Shown here: positions 1 to 12,102 of the stretch, piece after piece
Layout: every line of letters starts with the position of its first letter
Numbering within the stretch: the first letter of the stretch is position 1
DNA from: Galaxea fascicularis
Taxonomy: Eukaryota > Cnidaria > Anthozoa > Scleractinia > Euphylliidae
Length of the DNA stretch: 64,000 nt
Direction: 5' to 3'
NCBI GenBank assembly: GCA_948470475.1
Contig: OX419335.1
Span: 41,070,525 to 41,134,524 of the forward strand
Position numbers and translations under genes: made by a program
The notes under the pieces: generated by a model
What the model was told of the DNA's origin: nothing
Seen by the model: the letters and a program-made list of their open reading frames with translations, nothing else
Databases searched by the model: none

Positions 1-722
1 AGTTTCAATCACTATACCATCGACAAGGAATAGAAACTATTCCAGATTTCAGGAGCAAGCCGTTTTTATCAAAGCGCGTATTCTTGAAGTTTATTTCACG
101 TTTTATTTTTTACACTGTATGGAACTCCAGCCGCCTTGAATCGCCGGGGAGGATCTCTGGGACCAGGAATCGTGAAAGGGAGAAGACCTGATATGAAACA
201 ATATAAATCATTACATCAGTAAAACTTCATTTTGCTGATAACTACGAACGTGGCCTGCAACAGATAGAAGAGAACGAAAAATGAATAAAGAGAACTTGAG
301 AGTAATCTCTGCAATTTCCCTCTCATCTGTTATCTTTTCGTGCTTGACAAACTAGTGCCCGGCGTTCAAATAACACGTAAAACCAAGGTTTTTCTTTTCG
401 GCCGACAACAAGCGATGTATGGCTCAGTCGCCGGCAACTACGCGCCAACGAATGACTGTTGCTAAACATCTCCGCCTGCTTTGCTCAAATTGAACTTGCA
501 ACTTCATTTGAAAATGAAAACCCTGCGTAACTAACACTAAAGCGAAGAGCTTCTGTCAGTTTTCATAATCATATGATACTGATAAAGCTAAGGGCAAAAA
601 TAGATAAAAAGACCCTTCCTCTTTCACCAAAGGGGTTACTACTTCTATGGTGATTAGTTTAACCAGGAAAAGAACAGGTATTACGTTTAGGGGTGGGGGG
701 GTGGGGGGAAATAGATCTGACA
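1..722. other. 3' flank of MRPS18B, no gene recognised
   Basis: No open frame with family character was found. The only features are the polyadenylation hexamers near 80-112 and G-rich runs at about 690-712, continued at 762-780, that could form quadruplex structures on the plus strand. Confidence 0.5.
80..112 (-). terminator. Possible polyadenylation signals for MRPS18B
   Basis: Two TTTATT hexamers on the plus strand (AATAAA on the minus strand) lie close together here, about 900 bases past the MRPS18B stop codon. No closer AATAAA or ATTAAA was seen on the minus strand between them and the stop. If they are used, the 3' UTR would contain the whole inverted repeat at 724-1026. Transcript evidence would decide. 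Confidence 0.3.
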
Positions 723-723
723 C

Positions 724-804
724 TTAGTCTGAAATGTCAGCCGTCTCCTCCCCCTAACCTACAGGGGTGGGGGTGAGTGGGTTATAGCGGGAGAATAAAG
801 GGGG

Positions 805-840
<36 letters not shown>

Positions 841-1026
841 GAAGTAATATACAACAATTTTGGTATTATCAACAGAGTTGATAAATGTAAATTGACCACC
901 GTACAGGGATTCTAAAAGCTAATAGAATTTTAGAATGTACGGTGGTCAATTTACATTTATCAACTCTGTTGATAATACCAAAATTGTTGTATATAGCGGG
1001 AGAAGACGGCTGACATTTCAGACTAA
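724..1026. repeat. Large inverted repeat overlapping the MRPS18B stop codon
   Basis: The core is a perfect 58-base inverted repeat, 847-904 against 937-994, with a 32-base loop whose own ends also pair (attctaaaa with ttttagaat). Outside it, 724-746 is an exact 23-base inverted copy of 1004-1026, which contains the MRPS18B stop codon (1018-1020) and the codons before it. The left side carries about 100 extra bases (747-846) between the two paired blocks. A transcript through here would fold into a long stem a few bases past the stop codon. Confidence 0.9.
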
Positions 1027-4000
1027 TCTGACAAAATGCTCTGAACAACCTCTATCTTTCGCCTCTTCGATTGCTTTCATAAGGAGTTTCTGTTGCCGCC
1101 GACATACACCTGAAAAATAGGGATTCAAAATAGAGCAGTCACTTCATGGAGTGGAGACAGCAAAATAAGTAAGCGCGCATCGATGAAAACCGTGTTGGCA
1201 ATGTGGCCTGTGTAGCTGGGGTTAGAGGAAAATGGGTCTGGACAACACGTGGAGTACTCTCTTTAGAGCCTCGCGCAAGCCATTAAAACTCGCCGCACGA
1301 TTTTTCTGTGGTCCTTACCACAGAAAGCTGACTGAACAGTTTTTAAAGTTTTTTAACCAACAAGGTAGCATTCAGGGAGGTTTCAAAGGAAAAATAGGTG
1401 GCAATGATATCTATTCTTTTTAACAATTTTATGTTACCTCCACATTGGTGACTAGTCATTACTTCCAACACAAGAGTGAAGATTCTCTAACAGAGCCAGA
1501 CACCTGAGTGAACATTGCCTTATCCTAGGTTGACAGTGTAAGAAGCTACTCATTGAATTGCTCCAAATTTCTAAATTTCAACTCTTCTTAAGTATCCGGA
1601 AAGAGTTACCTGTTTTATGCACCTCGAGCACCAATCCTGTGTGGGGGCAGATGAACTGGCTCAGCAAACCAACATCCTAGCGTTAAGAAAACACACAATT
1701 TTCCCTTTTAACTTTAAAAACACAAAACACCATTTTAGCTGTTCACAGCCTAAAAACATGAATAATATAGCTCTCACAACACTGTGATGGTAGAATTTTG
1801 AAATGTGACCTCTCGAATTGAGAAACATCAATTTCTCCTCTGGTATTTTATGTCTTCAGCATCTTGGCAAATTGGAATCCACTTCTAAGACTTAATTGTT
1901 ACCTTTCTCACTCGTAATCATTAAAGAGTTAAGGAGTTCTCAAGGCTGCCAACTTTGAAAATTCTGTCTTTTTCCTATCTTCAGTGAGCAATTTGGCATC
2001 CTCCTTAAAGTAGTTTTTTTTTCTTTCACACTCGCAAGAGTGAAAGAGAACTTCAATCAGCTGCAATCAACATACAGTGCACTACGCATAATTTGTGTAG
2101 ATGTTTAAAAATTTCAGTAATTGCTAGATATCATGTGCAAAAGTTGCGATGCAACCAAACTGCAACTAATAGATTCACATTAAATACTTTAAGAGGATAA
2201 GTAGGAGGATAACAGTGAAAGGTCATGTTGTGTAAGAATGTCAGCCACAACTTTTACTCACGGTGTAAACCAGTGTATAGTTTTTTTCTGATTTCAGCCG
2301 GCATATTGGACAAGGATTACCAACAACAGTGGTGCCTCTCTGCAAAAGAATGTTTGAGTTCTAAGCATCATCATTTTTATTGCAAACTAACCCAAAAATG
2401 AAGATGGTTTTGATGGTGGTGATGATGATCACAATCTTATGATAACCTTAAGCCATACCAAAATTCTGTCATAGTTATCTTTAAAATCACAGGGCTTTTT
2501 GTGAACTATTCTATGAACTCCATGGAAACCAGTTGTTGAAAAAAATTAAACTATTGAATTGCTTACAACATACGGTGTATATCTCTGTAGCAAAACAATG
2601 GGAGATGACTCCAAAAATATTGAAAGCAAAGGGGGGAAGCAATAATTTATTGTTATTATTTTCAACATATAAATGCATTTAAGTTATTTTTTTAACAAAT
2701 TCATTGATTTCAAACAAAGACCATGCACCCCTACAATTTCTTAAGTAACCAACATTTACAGCAATACATTACTAAACCAAAACAGCACTGCTTACTACAC
2801 CAACACTACTATAAACGATCTGATTCTACATACTACTTCTGATACAATTCTACTGACACTTACAATACAGTGCAAAGTGAGTAGACAATTAGGAATCGAA
2901 ACAGAAGCAGAAACAAAAACAAAAACAAAAACAAAACAAAAACAAAACAAAACACAGACAAACAAATGAATGACCAAACCGAAACACAGCGAAGCAACTA
3001 AATATTATCATCATTTCCCCCTGAATAAAGATACAACTGTAGTCATCAGAAAAAAAAAATATTGGCATCTTTAGAAAGGGTAGTTAATCTGCCCTGTTCG
3101 GCGCAAAGTAAAATATTACATCATCCCAACCATTAAAATGTCAGTTGCATCATCATTGTAAGGAAGAAGACAAATGGTGTGCTGTATACAGTAGCCTAAA
3201 ACACAATTAAGGTTTACTTACGATACATTTCTCTCGTGTCCGCTAAAATAAAGTCATCAGAATTCAAAAGTCAGAACACAAATCTCACCTTGACTTCAAG
3301 CTGAGTTACACAAAAGAGAATTACCAGTAATTGAAATCTTCCAAATTTTATATATATGTGGAAGAGATGTTCCAAATATATGTGTACCTTAGGAAAGGTA
3401 AGTTAGGAAGCTATCTACATAGAGTTCCCTAGGTTTAAACTCCACGGCACGGTTGTTCGAAAGCCGATTGACTTAATCCAGGGTTAGTATAAACTTTGGT
3501 TTCAGCTTTTTAATTTTTGGGTAAAAGTTTCTTTTGCTGCTTTTTGGATTATCAGGATTGACTTCCTGTAATCTACAACTTTGGATAATATCAGCATTGA
3601 ACAACATTTGTGGGTAGAGAAACAAATTTCTTGGTTAATTTTTAATTGCATTAGTGTTAATCAGCTTTCAAATGACTGGACCATGGACTCTATACACAAT
3701 TTTTTATTATTATCACATGGGGTGAGTTTGACAAAATCATCAAATCCCCCTTCTGTAGAAAAGAAAGCCATCATTGATCCCTAATAAGGGCACAGATAAT
3801 GAAAATTACTTTATTCTGAAAAAACAAACAAACTGAAATTGCATGTTACAGGGTTTTGTACCATAACTGTGGTTTGAAATATGATTTGAAAAATGGCTTA
3901 GAGTGAGCCACTTAGAACTTCTCGATTTCTCACTTCACCCAATGCAGATAAGGAAAGCTATTTTAATTCAATATTTGGTCTCTTTACAGCTAGGCAAATT

Positions 4001-7000
4001 AAAAATACTGCAAAGATACAGATTAACACTGGTCAGCAAAATGAAAAATAATATAGAATACATGCATACCTTAGGAGCAAACTGGCCCAAGAAGTTTCTT
4101 CTATAACTTATCCAAATTGGGGCTCCATCTTTAGGACAAAAACAAGTAAAAAAAAAAATTAATAAAAAAAATAAGTGTAAAATTGACAAATTCATCAATT
4201 TAAATTAACAACTATTCGATAACACTAATAGATAAATTAAATGCAAGTTGTCCCAGATTGCTTGTAAAGAAGGCGCATACCTGGCCAGAAAACTTGAAAG
4301 TGTTCTAAAGTCAACCTGAAAAATGATAAACATGTAATAATGCATTAGTTAAAAACAACTTGGAAGTAACAATAAAACAAAAGAACTTCTAAGTTAAATA
4401 AACTGTTTACTGATAGAAACAGTTACTTCTAAGGCTCTGAGATGTGCATTGCAATGTTGGTAGTAATGGTAATTTGTTCAAAGAAAATGGTGCTAGTTTT
4501 CTGTTTGACAATTAAGGCCAATCCAAAGGTTTCCATCATCTGAGGAACAGCAATGGGTGAAAGTCTTGGCCAACCACCACAACAGAAAGCTGACAGAAAC
4601 CAAAGGCAAGCGTCAACAAAAAAAACAATGAAAGAAATATTTGGTAAAAGTGGTCCACTTCTTCTTCTTATGGCTTTGCAAGTTCATCAATTTTCACCAA
4701 TTTTGTACACTGTACATGCATATAGTTGCATGGCCAATCAGATTGTGAATTTGTTTGATAGGCAGTGATCAGGTTATATCAATAAACCAGATTCATTGTA
4801 CATTGGCAAATGAGAGATTATGCTTTTCAAACTACATTCAAAACTTAATGCAATCAAAACTAAAGGATGAACAATTTCCTCAAATAATTATTCTTATTTG
4901 ATGGTTGTCATGTCAGCTGAATACAAAACAATAATTCTTTATGGTAGATGGTTCAATGTAAAAAAATTAATGAATATACTGTAACTGGGTTGTCACTAAG
5001 GGCCCAGTGTCTGTTTCTCAAAACCTCTGGAGACTTTTGGGGCCAGAGAAGTATTTTTCAAGTCAGTATCCTACTGATGGGAACAGTTATTATATTAGTT
5101 ATCATATTCAGATATCTTAAGAAGCAAAATTCATCTGCAGTCTGTCACCTTTAAATTCTAGAAGTTGATGATACAGTGTAGCTTTACAGGTAAACTAGCC
5201 CAATGTATTGCTTAATATTCTAGCCTGAAATCAAATTTCTGGTAATGAACGTAGCATACAGCTCTACATGTTTCAAAATAATAGTATTTTGGGTTCAAAC
5301 TGCGGTATCCTCAGGAGGTTTGAGACATGTGCAACAGCAGTAAGACATTTTTCCTGGTTGTTATGGGTTACAGTTGTACATGTACATGTAGATCTCAACA
5401 GGCTACACAGGTTAAACAGTTGATTCCCGAATTGAATTCTCAATTGTACAGTATTCCGATTTGAGGCTGGTCAAGGAGAGGAAATTCACTTCACTTCGCA
5501 ATGAGTTTGCAACTGTCAGTGATTCAACTGCACATGTTCACCAGCCAGACAAGAAAATTGCCGTGACTATTCCTGAGGACCTCACACTCACAGAAGCCAA
5601 GGAATCGGTCCTAAACAAAGGTTTAACATTTATCCCCGTTAACACGAAGGTGGATGAATATCAAGTTAAGGCCAATTGCGAGAAATACTACCGGTGTCTG
5701 CGACTCAAGGCTCACTTTCATAATGAAGCTACCAATGCAACTGTGAATGAAGAAAATGAGGAGTCTGACACTTTTGCAAAGTTCAATATGGACTCCTCCA
5801 GATGGTCAATTCTCCTCCATTGATCATTACATTGACTGCTGTTGCAGGTTTTTTAATTCACTGGACTTTGAACGATCACCTACACGCCGATACACCAACC
5901 TGTCGCAATCTGAGAGAAGGGCTTTACAGAACCTCCACCAATGCGCTGATATGGTAATCAAGCCAGCTTACAAGGGGGGAGCCGTTGTAGTTTGGTCACT
6001 CCTACTTTACATCCAAGAGGCCACTAGACAGCTTCCTGAGAACAGATTTTACAAGGTTCTCCACACCGATCCTCTCCAAGAGTATCAACAGAAAGTAAAA
6101 TCCATGATCGACGATATGATTGCGATGTGCACACTACCACCTTCAGCTAAGCATCTCGTCACATCCTGTTTTTATCTTCTACCCAAAATACACAAACTCA
6201 ACAACCCAGGTCAACCTATAGTCTTGGCCTGCAGCTGCTCTACTGAAAACATTTCAGCATATCTAGCTCCTTTCATCAAAGCCTTCCCACCTATGTCAAG
6301 GACACCAATCATGCCCTTCATATCTTTGACTCTTTCAGGTTTGATACCACTGATCCAGGATCTCAGTTTTTATTCACCATGGAGATCGGTTCAGTACCTA
6401 AGTACCTAAGAAGTATACAAAACAACATTCCTGGATTTCCTGTGGCCCAGCATTTCAAATCCACAGGCCACAGTATCTCTGATGTCCAAGTTCATGGTGT
6501 GGGGTTATGTGGGCGAACAAACCTCCACTCAAAACAGCGAGAAATGAAGTTGATTTTCCAGCTGGGAACTGTCCACCCGAATGGCCCTGATATTACTGTT
6601 AACTTTACTTGAATCTATAACTTATGATAAATTTATTGCATGCTCTACTGGAGACACACCCAGATACTTTCACCTAACGGTTTTTTAGGCAATGACATTT
6701 TCCAACGGTTTTTGTCCACACTGAATTCGTGAAGAAGGGTCATCTACCTGACATGTCTGTGTTTTATAAGAGACATTTGACACTTTTGAAATACATTTTT
6801 CATTATTTCAGCTGAACCGCTGATACACAGATAGAAAACAATAGACTGATCATTCCACAGTATAATCATAAATTATGGATAAGCGTAACACAGTGTTAAT
6901 TAACTGTATCAATACTTATGACTCTCAAAAGGATGCGTCACTCTGCAACACATTGAAAATACATGTAAAACTCTACATTTGAGACATACTTTTCGTAATT

Positions 7001-7507
7001 TGTAGAATGATGATCAATGATTCCATCCTCATGTTTTTTGACAAGATCAAGGCGTTGTTGCTGATCCATCCATCTTTCTTTTCCTACAACAAATTCAAAC
7101 AACACACACATGTACATGAAACATGAAATAATTCTGTTTTAAGAACCTCACTTGGATTATCTACTTGGAATACTCACACGTCTTATTTGACAACAAAAAT
7201 GAATGCAAGAAAAAAACAGAGCTCACCAACAAACAAGGTTAACATGACTGAGTAATTTTAATGAAACACTACAGCTGTCATGTGTGATTCAGGATGCACA
7301 AACTTGCATTGTTTGGTTTTTCTTCTCTCTGGCCACTTTTGCTCACCAAACAATTCAAGATGGCATCCACACTTGTGACTGAACTCAAGTACAGATGTAT
7401 GATTTCATCCCAAACCATACAGCTCAAAATTTAGAGAGAAGAGCTTCCAGGAAAACAATAATTATTATACACCCTTGCACTTTATGAGCTAGTCCTATAA
7501 AAAGTCT

Positions 7508-7538
<31 letters not shown>

Positions 7539-9153
7539 TGATGATGATGATGATGATGATGACTATTTTAATAAAAAACATTAATTAACTCGTTTTAACA
7601 AAAATAAATTCTGCTAAAAAACAAACTCAAATGAAAAGGAAAAATTTACATTAACAATAATAACAATAATTAGTTGGTTGTCACTTTATCAACAGTTACT
7701 GACCATAAATTAGCATGTGAATATGATCAAATGCGCCTTACAATAATACGTTTACAATTCAAAATATTTAGAATTCTTAGTTCTTTACAATTTTCAATTC
7801 AAACTACCGGTAAATCAAATCAAAATATAATGTTGGTTTTAATGGAGAGAGGGGAAAACTGGAGTGCTCTCACCAGTGCGCCAACCCTGCTCCCCCAGAT
7901 ATTTGAGACCTACACAGTTGTATATCAAATAAATAACCTGTTTCTCACCATACCATTAGATAAATTGAATTGAAGTACACTGTTGATTAGCCACTTTGTC
8001 ACTCTATAGAGTAATAAAGTCGCAGTCATACAGACTAGAGATGTTCAGATGTACAGTGTAATCAGTATACAAAAACATTACCATATTTTATGCTTTTCAG
8101 AAGTTCAGCCATAACAGGCGTGATAACTCTGCTTGATAATGAAGATGAAAATTCTCTAGTCCCTGAAGGAATTCCTGTTACAAAAAAAATGTTAACAGTT
8201 ATCCATAGCCATTCATTGCTGATAAATAATCAGGCTACATGAAGTTTTACATTATTACTGACTGACCCATCACCAAGCATGTCAAGCTAACTCCTCTTTA
8301 TTCCTGTTCCTTAAACTCCTGTGCATTTCTTTTGCACTTCCAAGTACACTGTAATGGTCAGCACTGTTGTTGCAATGCTAAACCTGGCTTTGGATAAATT
8401 TCATCTTCAATTTTATACAACTATTTCCATTCTAAGGAATTGAAGGCCTGTCTAATAGCTACATTAGATCTGGAGTTAGAGTGAATCTCAAACCTCATGA
8501 GGATGATGAAGACAATAATATAATTTACTATTTTTTGTGCACAATTTCAATGTAAGCTTAATGTTCAAAAGAGCATTGCAATGACGTCTAAACTTACCCA
8601 CTCCTGAAACTCAATCCAGAAAGATTTCCGCATTGCCCCATACATTAATTATACGTGCATCACTATTACACTAACCCTGTTCCAAAACGAATTTTGAGCC
8701 ACAAAATGCACATACAATACATTATCATTAATGTATGGGACTGTGCGGAAAATTAATCTCACCCTCAGTCCTAAAAATACATGTACCGATGCTTTTAGCT
8801 AGTCCATTGTGCAAAATATATATACCCCCCCCCTTTTTTCGCCCTGATCTTACTAGAATACATATGCATATCTTTATTATTGCACCAAGACCACTAAGCT
8901 TATCAATAATCATTTTTATTTATATCAAAACCCAGCAATTGCAACTAACTTCTTATTTTCATTCTCTGAGCATGAACTTACCTCTAACTAAAGAATATCT
9001 TGCATGCCACGACTGACAATCCAAACTACAACTGTGTAAGGCTTTTGTTTTAAAAAAAAAGTTAACTAATTTTCCATGGAGGTCTTTTCCTATGTGAGGG
9101 AAGGAAACAACGTTTAGCCCTCCACAAGACAAAACTCGAATTGCAGCCGCCAT
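1018..9153 (-). CDS. MRPS18B: Mitochondrial small ribosomal subunit protein bS18m (MRPS18B), 9 coding exons
   Basis: A component of the small subunit of the mitochondrial ribosome, acting in the matrix. Coding exons, read on the minus strand: 9153-8982, 8174-8082, 7083-6990, 4315-4281, 4128-4070, 3242-3222 (a 21-base microexon), 2339-2262, 1676-1610, 1109-1018. All introns are GT-AG and all phases join, giving 711 bases, 236 residues plus a TGA stop. Family signatures in order: IWISYRRNFLGQFAPK (metazoan MRPS18B-type insert), RTREKCI, VGNPCPICR (the paired cysteines), then the S18 core DVGLLSQFICPHTG and TGVCRRQQKLLMKAIEEAKD. The N-terminus MAAAIRVLSCGG is basic and non-acidic, as expected of a mitochondrial presequence. 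Human MRPS18B is slightly longer (about 258 residues) because of its C-terminal tail. MRPS18A and C are less likely because of the YRRN and CPICR block. The start is the first ATG of the exon and lies next to the divergent PPP1R10 promoter. Confidence 0.95.
1610..2339 (-). other. MRPS18B: MRPS18B exons 7-8: CPxC motif and S18 core
   Basis: Exon 7 (2339-2262, 26 codons, phase 0 at both ends) carries VGNPCPICR. Exon 8 (1676-1610) reads DVGLLSQFICPHTGLVLEV and ends in phase 1, so the glycine of TGVC is split across the last intron. Neither exon shows up as a long open frame. They were found by following the bS18 family order and splice sites: cag/AGAGGC, ACC/gtgagt, ctag/GATGTT and ACAG/gtaact. 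Confidence 0.93.
2895..2957. repeat. A-rich simple repeat (aaaac)n
   Basis: A run of imperfect aaaac and aaaaac units in an MRPS18B intron. It yields a meaningless low-complexity frame on the minus strand. Confidence 0.85.
3445..3610 (+). repeat. Partial copy of a foldback MITE family (second copy at 29748-29985)
   Basis: Starts ggcacggttgttcgaaagcc and runs to about 3610. Its reverse complement matches the right-hand two thirds of the complete element at 29748-29985, including the stretches ccaaaaagcagcaaaa and acccaaaa. The other terminal inverted repeat is missing, so this is a truncated copy in an MRPS18B intron. Confidence 0.75.
5461..6835 (+). mobile_element. Decayed, internally deleted Penelope-like retroelement
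   Basis: Lies in MRPS18B intron 3 (4316-6989), antisense to the gene. Frame 1 (5461-5823) holds the N-terminal ORF region. After a frameshift near 5790, frame 3 (to 6409) holds the start of a reverse transcriptase of the Penelope-like type: SERRALQNLHQCADMVIKPA, KGGAVVVW, FYLLPKIHKLNNPGQPIV, CSCSTENISAYL. The central catalytic part of the RT is absent: the sequence jumps to a C-terminal block, GFPVAQHFKSTGHSISDVQV followed by KQREMKLIFQLGT, typical of the tail of these elements next to the GIY-YIG region. A 3' tail at about 6700-6835 (gaagaagggtcat, then gagacatttgacactttt) matches a second tail copy at 46095-46345. The element is inactive: frameshift, internal deletion, no YxDD box. Confidence 0.85.
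7509..7562. repeat. Compound microsatellite (aat)n(gat)n
   Basis: A run of aat units passes directly into gat units in an MRPS18B intron. Confidence 0.95.
8624..8751. repeat. Short foldback element (MITE-like)
   Basis: The left end, tttccgcattgccccataca, and the right end, attaatgtatgggactgtgc, are imperfect inverted copies of about 27 bases. It lies in MRPS18B intron 1. The internal sequence is non-coding. Confidence 0.65.
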
Positions 9154-9657
9154 GTTAGCTTGAAGTTATACCCGACCCAGTCCCTTCTCCGATTGATAAT
9201 TTTTTTTGGTGATTTGATTGACGGGTGATTGACGAATCAAAACGTGGAGTTATTGTAACCTCGTAAGTCCATCGTGCTTTTGGGGTGCGGTGATTGTTCA
9301 AGAGCGATTTGGTAAGCCGTGTTGTTTGGAGAATTCACGCCCGAAATTTGTTCCGTTTTCTCTCTTCCAAGTACGATTTGAAGTGGAAATTTCGACGTGG
9401 TAACAATCATGGACTAATGATGTTCTTTTTCTCCGATTTTCAGGTTGAAAGGATGCGCTTTTGAAGAGGAAACTATCAGCAGACTGATTGAAGTTCAGCG
9501 GCCATGTGAAATGGCCGTTGTTGTAGTTTGTGTGTTTTGCATCAAATTAGGTTGCCCCAAACTCTCTTTAAAATACATGCACACGCCTAAAATGCGTGTA
9601 TTTTGACGAAAGAAAGGTCTTTGAGGAAAGGGTTATCGAAGCGAAGCAGAACCCAAG
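9154..9657. promoter_or_regulatory. Divergent promoter and PPP1R10 5' leader region
   Basis: The MRPS18B start codon is at 9153 on the minus strand. The next strong signal on the plus strand is a consensus donor, aaga/gtaagt, with gt at 9658-9659, which would close a non-coding first exon of PPP1R10. Every ATG I checked between 9410 and 9600 opens a frame that closes before the donor, so this exon looks untranslated. No TATA box stands out. The first 100 bases hold repeated gattga-type and tgacg elements. The exact transcription starts cannot be read from sequence. Confidence 0.6.
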
Positions 9658-9659
9658 AG

Positions 9660-12030
9660 TAAGTTGGTTGAATATGGCGTTTCTCTTTCACTTATCATAT
9701 CAGACCACCTTTCACGTTGCTGCCAATAAAGCGGTCTTGGCGTGGTGGTTGAAAAACAGTTGCCTCCTTTCTTCTTCCTTTTTACTTGGTCTAAAAAAGC
9801 CTCAGTTGCTTAAAAACATGAAATAAGCAGTCTGAAATAAAGACTGCCGCAGAAGGCAAGCGGGATCGTGAAACAGCACATTCTTTGAACGGAAGAAATA
9901 CTTTACAGGATTGGAACGCATACACCAATCTCTTCCTGAGTGACGCAGGTCGTACATTTATGAAGCTGTAAGATCGAGACTTTAAATTGATTGTAGACAT
10001 TGTTAACTCAAGCGAAGGGTAACCGCTTTTGAAAACCGAGTAGGTATGGTTTTCCAAATCAAAGAATCATGTTGACAATATGAACTGGAAACGTGTGTGA
10101 TTCCATGCACGTCGATGAGATAATATAACAGAGTTTTGTGTTGAACACTGTACTTGCATTGTACCATGAGGGTTGATTCTACGAGCTAACGCTCTTTGGT
10201 TAAGTCTAAGAATAACAATTTGAACGAAAATTTCTTGCAATAAGACGCACAGGAGAGAAGTTAACAAACGTGGTTATTAATATTCATGAATCTGATTGAG
10301 TTGAAGTCTTGTTTTTTTTTGTCTTATTTGGACCAAATTATGGGAAACTCACATCTTAAAGTGATGAATTTTTGCACTTAGTGACAGGGAAAAATAATAC
10401 TAAAAGGCATCTTTTTCTTGAATTTTTTGAGTATTTTTACTCTTTACACTTAAGAGAAATGTATCTTGAAATTTCCTTCAGAAACCCAGCCATAAACTTT
10501 GTCCCTTGCAATTAGATGAATGGTGATTATCAAAAACTTCTTACAGTTCACCTCCTGTTAGGTTGTGGAAAAAGTTTGACGGAGAAATACCAATATTTTG
10601 ATATGTCCTTTAGGTTTTGTGTTTCAGGAAACAAAATAATTAATGCATTGAAAAAGGTTCCCTTGTTGGTATTTACTTTTACCAGCTTTTTGGTTCTTTT
10701 CTTTGAATTTCAAGTCTTCCATGAGACAAAAATAATTTGAGTGCCCTACTACGTGACCAATGTATACATCCAAATACAGAGTTTCTTTGTAGGAAAAGAC
10801 TGACACCGTGAGACAGATTTATGATGTAAGATGAAAGTTTAGAACGGTGACAGTTTGTTGAAAGAGCTGTAAGCAAACTTTCAATGATTGTTAATTAGCT
10901 ATACAGTAAAACTGGATAACTTGAAGATTGAAGCTAGTTTTTTTTTCCTTAACATCAGGGTGAATGATTTTAAAAATACTGAGAGAAATGGTTTCATCTT
11001 TGAACTTTGAGGCATGTACAGAACTAGAGACCAATGAGCTAAGAAAGCTTGCAAGCAACGTAATGCTGGTTTTTGTTTTGTTCCAATAGTTTCCTTTACA
11101 CTTTCTTTATAGCTGTGTGTTAATATTGAAAGGTACTGAAAATTGATCTTTAAAGTCCATCTTTTTTTTCTTCTGAAGTTAAAGCATTAGTTACACTTGC
11201 AGTGGAACCTAGAATTAGAGCTGTTTTTTGTAAGGATGCTATACTGTCAACACATTTCTTCTTGACTTGGAACAACCTGTATTGCTAGCACTTCTAATAT
11301 AAACAGATATTATTTCAGTTTGCTGGCCCTTGATTTTGATCCTTAAAACTGTCATGGTAAATAAGGCTCAGCATTGTGAACAAATCATTTGAAAAAATGG
11401 TTCTTATTTTATATTTTATCAAAATGCTTGTTAAATTGTTAATTCAGTATAAGGAAGGTAAAGTTAAACAAGTGAATTCAAACATTCAGTTCTCATCATG
11501 AATGTTATGGCACATTTGTTGAATTGTAGTACACAGGATAACAGATGTTCGAAATAACATTGCAGGAGGCTGGCTCGCTAAATTTCCAAGGACACCTAGT
11601 TTTATGTAGTAGCAAACACAAAACTGCCTTCAGCAGGGTCTTACCAGTTCAAGATTTAGATGGCATTATCAATAGTACAATCAAAACTTTAAGTGCAGCT
11701 ACAATTATTTACAGCATTTCAGCCATCATGCTAGGGTTGAAAAAAAAATGTGAATCAGTTGCCTTTATGAAAAATCTATTTCTCATGGGTACATGTATTG
11801 TTGGTATGTTGGCACTCACACCTTTTGGTGCAAGTGCCAACATAGGGAGGGAGGGAGCCAACCAGCCACTTGAGAAGGATCCCTCCTATTGTCTCCAGTG
11901 TTTATATGGGAAATGTTTTCTATTTGGCTGAGCACAGCGATTAGAGAATAGAATGGGGCTTTCAGTTGTGCTCTTGATAATTTCTTTGTGTTGCATGGAG
12001 TTGAGGGTTTTTTTTTTTCAATTGTTTCAG
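9660..12030 (+). other. PPP1R10 first intron, no element recognised
   Basis: Apart from a hairpin near 11804-11841 (ttggcact...agtgccaa with an inner cacc...ggtg pair) no repeat or further exon could be supported. The 128-codon frame at 11545-11931 has no domain character and no clean splice sites. Confidence 0.5.
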
Positions 12031-12102
12031 GTAAATGTCTTTAGCGGGAGATTAATATCTAAAGACCTGCATTAAAATAAAGGTTTCAAGAAAGGAAACA
12101 TG
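12031..12102 (+). other. PPP1R10: Proposed PPP1R10 exon carrying the start codon
   Basis: A good polypyrimidine tract and acceptor (ttttttcaattgtttcag) precede 12031, and the exon ends ggaaacATG/gtaaga, so the ATG is the last codon before the intron in phase 0. The next exon (13389) opens in phase 0 with STSGGEPRTLLNALRP, which lines up with the start of vertebrate PNUTS (a Met followed by a Gly/Ser/Pro-rich lead-in and a leucine-rich helix). Choosing the internal Met of exon 13389 would delete that helix. This is the best start I can see, but it rests on splice-site logic alone. Confidence 0.55.

Noticed and set aside
11545..11931. 128-codon frame in the first PPP1R10 intron
   Set aside because: Contains a hairpin repeat, has no domain and lacks suitable splice sites; it does not fit the PNUTS N-terminus.
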